From: Candidatus Omnitrophota bacterium
GTDB lineage: Bacteria; Omnitrophota; Gorgyraeia; Zapsychrales; Fredricksoniimonadaceae
DNA: 5,568 bases
Reading direction: 5' to 3'
Assembly: GCA_017987425.1 (NCBI GenBank)
Contig: JAGNTT010000132.1
Location: 1-5,568 of the forward strand
Position 1 is the first letter of the stretch. Each line of letters starts with the position of its first letter. This document shows positions 1-5,032 of the stretch, in pieces. A program made the translations under genes and the position numbers. Below the pieces are notes generated by a model. It had not been told where the DNA came from. It made no database searches and worked only from the letters and a program-made list of their open reading frames with translations.

Positions 1-272
1 GTCATCATGTAATAAATGTTATGAAAATGCGCGATCTCGGGACGCTTTTCACGAAGAAGGGCACGAAGCTGCCGGTAGGAATTTCCATTGTGCGCGAGCG
101 ACACAAAATGAGCGGCCTTGCGAATCGGACCAAATCGGCCGATTTCGTTATTATGCCGTTCATACGCGATCACCTCATGTCCGAAAGACTTTAGCATGTT
201 CATTTCGGACCGGGCGACGGCGTCTTCCCCGCCGGGAATCTGGTAATAATTATGGCCGATCAAAATACGCAT
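1..272 (-). CDS. GT4-family glycosyltransferase, N-terminal fragment (C-terminus outside window)
   Basis: The first 90 codons of a gene that runs off the low-coordinate edge. The protein starts MRILIGHNYYQIPGGEDAVA. That is the N-terminal Rossmann strand and the GGE(D) loop typical of GT-B fold, GT4 (group 1) glycosyltransferases. It is followed by FGHEVIAYERHNNEI (about residues 30-44), which matches the usual 'GHeV..y.R.N.eI' second strand, and by RPEIAHFHNIYY (about 77-88), which matches 'PDivHvHN'. These enzymes move a sugar from a nucleotide donor to a lipid-linked or glycan acceptor at the inner face of the membrane. The donor-binding C-terminal half (the E-x7-E region) is not visible, so donor and linkage cannot be inferred. 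The ATG lies 3 bp after the stop of the upstream ligase-like gene with no clear Shine-Dalgarno, which suggests translational coupling in one transcript. Family assignment is firm; specificity is unknown. Confidence 0.88.
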   Translation of the reverse strand, partial: MRILIGHNYYQIPGGEDAVARSEMNMLKSFGHEVIAYERHNNEIGRFGPIRKAAHFVSLAHNGNSYRQLRALLREKRPEIAHFHNIYYMM

Positions 273-275
273 GGA

Positions 276-1823
276 TTATATCCGTTTGTGCATTTCCAGC
301 TGGCGGTGGGCATACGCCAGAATCAAACCATACAATGTCCATATCGGGATCGCAGCATAAGGAAGCTCCATCGTAACGGAAAAATAAGCCGCTATCAACG
401 GCACCAAAAGACATGAGCACAGAAGCAGACCGGCGATGGATCTCAGACGGATAAAAACCGCAGCCAAATAAGCAACGCCGCCCCATATAACAAAAACAAT
501 AACGAACCCTACAAGCCCGCTGCGATAAACGATATTAAGATATGAATTATGCATTGCAATCCAGCCATCTCTGGCCCAGTCGTTAAAGCCCCAACGTATA
601 ATCTCCAGATTTTCCGAACGGAAAGGTTTGCCGAAACTAAAACCCAGCAAAGGTTTTTCCTCAAGCAATTGTTTTTGTGCATCCTTCCAAATCAGAATTC
701 GAAAGATGGAATTACCGATCTTCATGCCGGGCGGGCAAAAAGATCGCTCCGCAGCCGCAGCGGCCGCGTTCGCAGAGGCAATTGCCTCCGGAGTCGTCTC
801 AGGGACGGCCGGCGGAGGATCATCGGGATGTTGAGTGAAACTTTCGGGATTATAAATCTGCACGCTGGCTATCTCTTCCCTTCTGAAAGCGGCTCTTCTT
901 TGCTCAATGAGCTCATAGGTCTCTGCATAAAATCCCTTTAACTTATCGAAAGCAAAAATGCCCTGAGCATGCCTGTTACCGGAATAGTGAAACATATAAG
1001 CCGCCAGCAACACAACCACTGCAAAGCTCCCGGCAAAATACCAAACGCGTTTCCTGCCCTGGATAACTCCTCCGATCGCGAGACACAAAAACGCCACCGA
1101 GATAAAATTCGCCAAAATGATCGCGCGCGAGGTCTCCATAAAGGACCTGTACGGCGAAAAAAGAATAATCCCCGCCGCCATAAGGGCTCCAATGCGACGG
1201 TCTGGAAATTTATATGCCAAAAGCAGGCCGATGAAGAACCTCGGCATAAGCCACCAGTCGTTAAAATGCCCCCCGAGAATCATCAATACCAACGCCCCGT
1301 AGCAGACAAGGATGACCCAGCGTTTAAAAAAACCCGGCCGGTAACAACAATAAGCAATCAACCCAAATACCGAATAATAAAACAAAGCAGCATCTCTCAA
1401 GGCAAGCGGTCCGTAATGAACATAACCCCAGAACGCCTTAACAAATACGAAACAAAAATAAATTACGAGGGCAGCATGCCATTTTTTGACCCTCAATCCG
1501 GCGAACAGAGTGCGCACCACGAAAAGCAAGCCGCAGCCGAGCAAAAGAAACTCACCGACAAAGATCGGAAAATTAAGCCATTCAAACTGGATATGTTTTT
1601 CTGCAAAAGCTTTCCCCGTCGTCTGTATATACAAAAAACAAAAGACACCCAAAACAGCCATAACCGTATAATCGATCCAACGGACAACAGGATGTTCGCT
1701 TTTGACGTTCATACTCTTTCGAATGATTTCGTTTTTGGGTTTCCCCATTTCGATCTTAAAGTCCGTCTGCACGATAAACCTCAACAATTCATTGGCCACT
1801 GGATCACATGCCAGCACAGTCAT
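276..1823 (-). CDS. O-antigen ligase / Wzy-type polymerase family membrane protein
   Basis: Maximal ORF of 515 residues, multi-pass inner-membrane protein. Hydrophobic segments include about 50-67, 86-107, 117-135, 147-161, 170-184, 196-204, 211-222, 235-254, 262-278, 437-458, 463-481 and 490-505. A large soluble loop spans about 280-420, the usual place for the periplasmic loop in Wzy_C/WaaL proteins. Family signatures are the SR pair in METSRAIIL (S232-R233), the RILIWKDA...EKPLLGFSFG stretch (375-398) and MHNSYLNIVYRSGLVG (424-439), where His425 matches the conserved His of O-antigen ligases. Such proteins transfer or polymerise undecaprenyl-diphosphate-linked glycans in the periplasm. Ligase and polymerase cannot be told apart here. 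An Ala/Pro-rich insert (333-358) sits in the loop. The start is uncertain: the ATG at 1823 has no Shine-Dalgarno, while Met26 (1748) and Met38 (1712) also precede the first membrane segment. A candidate promoter overlapping 1823 favours one of the later starts. Confidence 0.9.
   Translation of the reverse strand: MTVLACDPVANELLRFIVQTDFKIEMGKPKNEIIRKSMNVKSEHPVVRWIDYTVMAVLGVFCFLYIQTTGKAFAEKHIQFEWLNFPIFVGEFLLLGCGLLFVVRTLFAGLRVKKWHAALVIYFCFVFVKAFWGYVHYGPLALRDAALFYYSVFGLIAYCCYRPGFFKRWVILVCYGALVLMILGGHFNDWWLMPRFFIGLLLAYKFPDRRIGALMAAGIILFSPYRSFMETSRAIILANFISVAFLCLAIGGVIQGRKRVWYFAGSFAVVVLLAAYMFHYSGNRHAQGIFAFDKLKGFYAETYELIEQRRAAFRREEIASVQIYNPESFTQHPDDPPPAVPETTPEAIASANAAAAAAERSFCPPGMKIGNSIFRILIWKDAQKQLLEEKPLLGFSFGKPFRSENLEIIRWGFNDWARDGWIAMHNSYLNIVYRSGLVGFVIVFVIWGGVAYLAAVFIRLRSIAGLLLCSCLLVPLIAAYFSVTMELPYAAIPIWTLYGLILAYAHRQLEMHKRI
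750..827 (-). other. Ala/Pro-rich low-complexity segment in the ligase periplasmic loop
   Basis: Residues 333-358 of the ligase-like protein are PDDPPPAVPETTPEA followed by a stretch ending in six consecutive Ala. The DNA is locally GC-rich, with a GCGGCCGC core at about 760-767. The segment lies between the first part of the large loop and the conserved RILIW/PLLG region. It is likely a flexible linker or inserted spacer; no function can be assigned. Confidence 0.6.
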
Positions 1824-1852
1824 ATTTCAGAACGAAATAATGTCGCTGACAA
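1824..1852 (-). promoter_or_regulatory. Candidate sigma70-like promoter for the ligase-like gene
   Basis: On the minus strand TTGTCA (1852-1847, 5 of 6 to TTGACA) is followed after exactly 17 bases by TGAAAT (1829-1824, 4 of 6 to TATAAT). This would place the transcript start near 1817, just inside the longest possible ORF, so translation would begin at Met26 (1748) or Met38 (1712). The -35 abuts a run of eight C. The match is only moderate and the sigma factor preference of the host is unknown. Confidence 0.3.
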
Positions 1853-1860
1853 GGGGGGGG
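1853..1860 (-). repeat. C8 homopolymer tract next to candidate -35 box
   Basis: Eight consecutive G on the plus strand (eight C on the minus strand) lie in non-coding DNA upstream of the ligase-like gene and directly against the candidate -35 element. It is the longest homopolymer I noticed in the window. Tracts of this kind can vary in length by slipped-strand mispairing and alter expression of surface-glycan genes. Here that role is only an inference, and a sequencing error is also possible. Confidence 0.5.
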
Positions 1861-1930
1861 TATTGGGGCATGTTTTTAGATGACTGGCGCTTTGCATTAA
1901 GGCGAATCGGCCATGATTTAAGATCAATTC

Positions 1931-1958
1931 GTCCCCGGCATCCCGAGAACTCCGGGAC
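1931..1958 (-). terminator. Nested GC-rich inverted repeat, possible transcription terminator
   Basis: On the minus strand GTCCC (1958-1954) can pair with GGGAC (1935-1931), enclosing a second hairpin TCCCG/CGGGA (1957-1953 with 1945-1941). The two are mutually exclusive because they share bases. The structure lies about 55 bases after the radical SAM stop codon. It is followed by GAATTGATCTTAAATC, not by a U-run, so it is not a classical Rho-independent terminator. It could instead be a mRNA-stabilising or REP-like element. Confidence 0.3.
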
Positions 1959-2012
1959 TATGTTCCGCATACGCCATTGAAGGCATAAATATTTTATACG
2001 TCTGTGCTCCGT

Positions 2013-3572
2013 TTATTGCGACATCGGCGCTGTTAATTCTTTTTCCAAAGCCGCCGATTCAAAGTTATGGCTTTCCGCCCGGAAAAATTTGTCCATAAAT
2101 TCCTGCCTTAACTCACTATAAATACGGCGGCCTTCCGCGGTATCTTCTTCAGCCTTTTTGATATCAGGCCACCGCGTCTCCGGGAACTTGACATACATGT
2201 TGAACGTCTTGGTCAAGGCAATGATCCTTTGCTTGGGGAATTGCGGCATATCCAACAGCGAGTCACCGATAACAAAGGACTGTACGATATCTTCATATTT
2301 CACATACCCTAACCTCTCGCATTCATCGCGCAGCGGCGTGCCGTGAAAGGGGGTAAACTGGTAGGCATTGCGGTCGTCCGAATCGATAAATTTATTAAAA
2401 CGGATCGTGTCAAACGCCAACTCCTCAGTCTCGTGGGGAAATCCCATGATGTTGTTGACCGAGAACGGAATGCCGCTTGCTTTGACAATTTTGAAATTAT
2501 CAATCATCAGCGCATTGGTCACCATGCGGCGCAGGTTTTTCTTGCGGAATTCTTCATTGCCATGCTCAAGCCCGAATGAAATGCGGGCGCAGCCGATTTC
2601 CTTCATGAGTTTCAGGCGCTCTTCGTTGACGGTTTCGATTCTTGTCTGGCACCAGAACGGCAGGCCGATCTCCTTGTACATTTCGGCGAATTCCTCGAAC
2701 TCCCCCTTCTTCCATGAAAAAAACGTGTCCGCCCAGAAATACAGATATTCCGCTTTCATTTCATTCTTATAAAACAAGAGCTCGCGGTGCATATTGGCAA
2801 AATTCTTACGGCGAAGGTAGGATTTGCCCTGCTCGTTTTTATACATTTCCATTTGAGATGGAGAATTGCAGAACGCACAGGTGTACGGACATCCGCGGTG
2901 CGTCTCGACGGGAAACATGCGCCACACCCGGCCGCCCATAGGACGGTAATACCGTCCCTCTTCGAACAGCGACATGTCGATCAGCGGATTGGCATCCATA
3001 TCGACCATGCGGGTCGGATTGATTCTAGTGGAACCGTCGGACTTCTTAATCCAGAGATTATTGATATCGTCATAATCCAGGCCCTTGTCCAGACGTTCGC
3101 ACAAAAGCCGAAGAGCATCTTCGCCTTCACCTTTACAAACAATATCAATTTCAGGAAAACTTAACGCAAGTTTGGGAGCGAATGTCGGAAAGACGCCGCC
3201 GGCGATCGTCAGAATATTCAAATGGCGGACACGCTTTAAAAGATTGATCCCCAGGTTCCACATATCTTCGGTGGAGGAAAGGGCCAGGAGATGCGGCTGA
3301 AATGCGAGGACTTCCTTTTCGAAATCTTCAAAGCAATTGGACGTTTTAAGAGTGATGGCGTCCGGCATTTTATAGGGACGAGCCATAAGACGCTCGGCCT
3401 TGGAACCGTCGGAGTCGGAAGACTTGCCATCAATAGACTCGTAAGAGGTTGTGTCGAATAATCGGACACTGTGTCCGTTCTGTTTTAATACGGCGGACAA
3501 AAGGGCGACACCGGGAGGCAGCATATTCATGCCTTTGAGATTAGGATAAATCATCATGACCCGTAAACCCAT
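2013..3572 (-). CDS. B12-binding-domain radical SAM protein (class B methyltransferase-like)
   Basis: A 519-residue cytoplasmic protein of normal length for the family. Residues 1-160 form a cobalamin-binding-like Rossmann domain: LRVMMIYPN at the first strand, the LPPGVALLSAVLKQNGHSV helix, IAGGVFPTFAP (123-133) and VCKGEGEDAL (145-154). There is no DxHxxG, as is usual in this class. The radical SAM core follows, with HRGCPYTCAFCN holding the CxxxCxxC iron-sulfur ligands Cys228, Cys232 and Cys235 (2891-2868). Later family blocks are ISFGLEHGNEEFRKKNLRR and NNIMGFPHETEELAFDTI. The enzymes cleave S-adenosylmethionine to start radical chemistry, often methylation of unactivated carbon or phosphorus, or ring rearrangements. 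The substrate is unknown; the setting suggests a glycan or lipid precursor. GGAG (3583-3580) lies 7 bases before the ATG and fixes the start. A Ser/Asp-rich stretch (51-58) lies inside the N-domain. Confidence 0.93.
   Translation of the reverse strand: MGLRVMMIYPNLKGMNMLPPGVALLSAVLKQNGHSVRLFDTTSYESIDGKSSDSDGSKAERLMARPYKMPDAITLKTSNCFEDFEKEVLAFQPHLLALSSTEDMWNLGINLLKRVRHLNILTIAGGVFPTFAPKLALSFPEIDIVCKGEGEDALRLLCERLDKGLDYDDINNLWIKKSDGSTRINPTRMVDMDANPLIDMSLFEEGRYYRPMGGRVWRMFPVETHRGCPYTCAFCNSPSQMEMYKNEQGKSYLRRKNFANMHRELLFYKNEMKAEYLYFWADTFFSWKKGEFEEFAEMYKEIGLPFWCQTRIETVNEERLKLMKEIGCARISFGLEHGNEEFRKKNLRRMVTNALMIDNFKIVKASGIPFSVNNIMGFPHETEELAFDTIRFNKFIDSDDRNAYQFTPFHGTPLRDECERLGYVKYEDIVQSFVIGDSLLDMPQFPKQRIIALTKTFNMYVKFPETRWPDIKKAEEDTAEGRRIYSELRQEFMDKFFRAESHNFESAALEKELTAPMSQ
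2868..2891 (-). other. Radical SAM [4Fe-4S] motif CxxxCxxC
   Basis: Codons 228-235 of the radical SAM gene read CPYTCAFC. The three Cys bind three irons of the cluster and the fourth iron binds S-adenosylmethionine. The motif is intact, so the protein is probably active. Confidence 0.93.
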
Positions 3573-3578
3573 ACAAAA

Positions 3579-3583
3579 TCTCC
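3579..3583 (-). promoter_or_regulatory. Ribosome binding site of the radical SAM gene
   Basis: GGAGA on the minus strand (GGAG at 3583-3580), with a 7-base spacer after GGAG to the ATG at 3572. It is the best-placed Shine-Dalgarno in the window and supports this start. Confidence 0.7.
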
Positions 3584-3617
3584 AAAGTATTCGCCAAAAC
3601 GGTCTAAATCAGTATTT

Positions 3618-3626
3618 ATAATAACA
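3618..3626 (-). promoter_or_regulatory. Candidate extended -10 promoter upstream of the radical SAM gene
   Basis: In the AT-rich 110-bp gap the minus strand reads TGTTATTAT, an extended -10 (TG-n-TATTAT, 5 of 6 to TATAAT). No good -35 is visible, which is tolerated for extended -10 promoters. The start of transcription would be near 3611, giving a leader of about 38 bases that includes the GGAG site. This suggests the radical SAM gene can be expressed independently of the epimerase-cyclase-HAD block. Confidence 0.35.
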
Positions 3627-3652
3627 AAATCTTAATTAAATGCGCGTTAATT

Positions 3653-3678
3653 CTGGAATAAAAACACCCTGATTCCAG
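3653..3678 (-). terminator. Inverted repeat after the HAD gene, possible weak terminator
   Basis: A perfect 7-bp inverted repeat, CTGGAAT (3678-3672) and ATTCCAG (3659-3653), with a 12-base loop, begins 4 bases after the HAD stop codon. The T-run lies in the loop and not after the stem, so strong intrinsic termination is unlikely. It may act in mRNA processing or partial attenuation between the two expression units. Confidence 0.35.
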
Positions 3679-3682
3679 CCCG

Positions 3683-4345
3683 TTACACCAATCCTTCTTC
3701 GAGAAGCAAAGTCTCCAGCTGATCGATGCTTCTGATAACGGTTTGGACGTTCAAATGAATAAAAGGATTCTGTTCTCCGCGGCCCACCCTGCCGATAAAA
3801 CGCACACCCGCCTCCTTTGCCCCGTCGAGATCATTGACCGAATCCCCTACGAACATCACTTCTTCCTTCTTCAACTTATGTTCCTCCAGGATCATGCGGA
3901 CCAACTCCGCTTTCGATCGCGGTGAACCGTAGACCCCTTTAAAATAACGGTCCAGACCTCTTTGTGCAGAAATGATTCTCATTTCATCTTCAGGGGTTCC
4001 GGAAGCGACAAACAACAAAAACCTGTCGGAATACTTGAATAAAAAATCCTTGGTTCCGGTGACCAAAGGAGCGGCAATCACACCTTCAAGCGCGTACTTG
4101 CTGAATAACTCACCCAGACGCGCCGATTCAGATTCGCTTAAAGGCTCTTTAAGAAAATGATCGTAAATATACTGGAATTTGACATACCGGCTGATTCCGC
4201 CGTTGACTTTGTGGTACGTGAGTATTTGTTCGATATGCTCCGGGCATTTGGCTTCAAAAATACGGCGGAATGCGTCGATCTTTACCGCGACCGACTCGGC
4301 AATGACACCGTCAAAATCAAAAATGATAGCTTTAAGAAGATTCAT
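3683..4345 (-). CDS. HAD-superfamily phosphatase (phosphoglycolate phosphatase / beta-phosphoglucomutase-like)
   Basis: A 220-residue soluble protein with all four HAD motifs. Motif I is IIFDFDGVIAES (nucleophile Asp10, acid/base Asp12). Motif II is FVASGTPEDEM (Ser115), motif III is Lys145 in GSPRSKAELV, and motif IV is MFVGDSVNDLDGA (Asp168, Asp172). A helical cap, about residues 16-90, follows motif I as in subfamily I enzymes. The family removes phosphate from, or moves it within, small phosphorylated metabolites through an aspartyl-phosphate in Mg2+-dependent catalysis. In a sugar locus the likely role is dephosphorylation of a sugar-phosphate intermediate. The ATG follows the cyclase TAA with no spacer. 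AGGA (4358-4355) lies 9 bases upstream inside the cyclase end, so the two are probably translationally coupled. All catalytic residues are present. The substrate cannot be read from sequence. Confidence 0.92.
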   Translation of the reverse strand: MNLLKAIIFDFDGVIAESVAVKIDAFRRIFEAKCPEHIEQILTYHKVNGGISRYVKFQYIYDHFLKEPLSESESARLGELFSKYALEGVIAAPLVTGTKDFLFKYSDRFLLFVASGTPEDEMRIISAQRGLDRYFKGVYGSPRSKAELVRMILEEHKLKKEEVMFVGDSVNDLDGAKEAGVRFIGRVGRGEQNPFIHLNVQTVIRSIDQLETLLLEEGLV

Positions 4346-5032
4346 TTATAAAAATCCTAAGATTGTACACGGGGAGCTGTCAATCCCTTCCACTAAAAGA
4401 GGGACCACCACCACGCGTTTGAGTTCATCTAAATTTTTGGCCAGATCCATGTCTTCAATAATGAGGATGGGATGTCCTTTACCCTTTGGATCGAGAAAAG
4501 CTTTGTGCGCCAAGCGGCCTTCTAGCCGGTTTTGGTAGGACGACAGCGAAATAAAATCAAAACCGATTGCCCTCAACGAAGGGAAACGCTCACGCAGCCG
4601 TAAACCCGCGGAAGCAGAAATTCCGGGATTATGACAGCAATATTCATTTTTACCGCGAAATGTCTGAAAACCTGTTTTGAGTATCAGAAGATCCGTAGTG
4701 TTTTTGACTTTGTCTTCAAACAGATCAGCTTCCAGCAGTTGGGCAGGAGTTACGCTAAGCGTTACAGTCTGCGGATGATCAAATATCCAAAAATTTGCGG
4801 AATAATCCAAGACCGTCGGGGCATCTTCAAAGAAATGTGCCGGAGCATCCACGTGAGTACCGGCATGATTTTCGAAGGCAATACGGAATGTGTGACACGA
4901 ATCTCCCTGACGGATAGCTTTGACCGGCGAGATCTCCATTGTCCCTTGTCCGCCGCCGTACACCGGCTGTCCGACGCTTAATGGATGGGACAAATACATG
5001 ACCGCGTTTTTATCAGGACTGGGAAATGACAT
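4346..5032 (-). CDS. Cyclase-family metal-dependent hydrolase (kynurenine formamidase-like)
   Basis: A 228-residue soluble protein of the cyclase family (PF04199 type). The diagnostic motif HAGTHVDAPAHF is at residues 56-67, with His56, His60 and Asp62 as expected metal ligands. Supporting blocks are TDLLILKTGF (113-122), IGFDFISLSSY (156-166) and AHKAFL...ILIIEDMDL (175-197), where His176 and Glu193 align with the second metal-binding half of kynurenine formamidases. Characterised relatives hydrolyse N-formyl amides, lactones or cyclic amides with Zn or Mn. No tryptophan-degradation gene is nearby, so true kynurenine formamidase activity is unlikely. Acting on an acyl/formyl-amino sugar or a sugar lactone fits the context but is inference. 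It overlaps the epimerase end by 20 bp. AAGGA (5039-5035) is only 2 bases from the ATG at 5032, an unusually short spacer. The alternative Met12 (4999) has no Shine-Dalgarno. Confidence 0.9.
   Translation of the reverse strand: MSFPSPDKNAVMYLSHPLSVGQPVYGGGQGTMEISPVKAIRQGDSCHTFRIAFENHAGTHVDAPAHFFEDAPTVLDYSANFWIFDHPQTVTLSVTPAQLLEADLFEDKVKNTTDLLILKTGFQTFRGKNEYCCHNPGISASAGLRLRERFPSLRAIGFDFISLSSYQNRLEGRLAHKAFLDPKGKGHPILIIEDMDLAKNLDELKRVVVVPLLVEGIDSSPCTILGFL

Larger units (their letters stand above)
1824..2012. other. Intergenic region between the radical SAM gene and the ligase-like gene
   Basis: This 189-bp gap grows to about 300 bp if the ligase starts at Met38. I find no convincing gene. The minus-strand frames contain only mini-ORFs of about 25 codons or fewer, such as one running from an ATG at 1977 to a TGA near 1927. 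The region holds nested GC-rich inverted repeats (1931-1958), an imperfect palindrome TGATTTAAGATCA (1914-1926), the C8 tract and a candidate promoter. It may combine the end of one transcript with the start of the next. Confidence 0.5.
3573..3682. other. Intergenic AT-rich region between the HAD and radical SAM genes
   Basis: A 110-bp stretch clearly richer in A+T than its flanks, with no coding potential. It contains the inverted repeat at 3653-3678, the candidate extended -10 at 3618-3626 and the ribosome binding site of the radical SAM gene. It probably marks a boundary between two expression units on the same strand. Confidence 0.6.

Noticed and set aside
1861..1882. Frameshift pseudogene across the C8 tract joining an upstream frame to the ligase
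   Set aside because: The frames reaching the tract are short and unlike any protein. The frame shared with the ligase has a TGA two codons before its ATG, so a longer broken gene is not supported.
969..1883. A 304-codon plus-strand open frame
   Set aside because: It lies almost wholly antisense to the ligase-like gene. Its product is highly basic with no recognisable domain, while the minus-strand frame has membrane helices and the Wzy_C motifs.
1702..1980. A 92-codon plus-strand open frame reaching into the gap
   Set aside because: Its product resembles no family I know, it lacks a clear ribosome binding site, and half of it is antisense to the ligase-like gene. A mobile-element remnant cannot be excluded but is not supported.
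2368..2772. Plus-strand open frame of 134 codons, and similar frames up to about 3300
   Set aside because: They are antisense to the radical SAM gene, whose motifs and ribosome binding site are clear; there is no domain in the plus-strand products.
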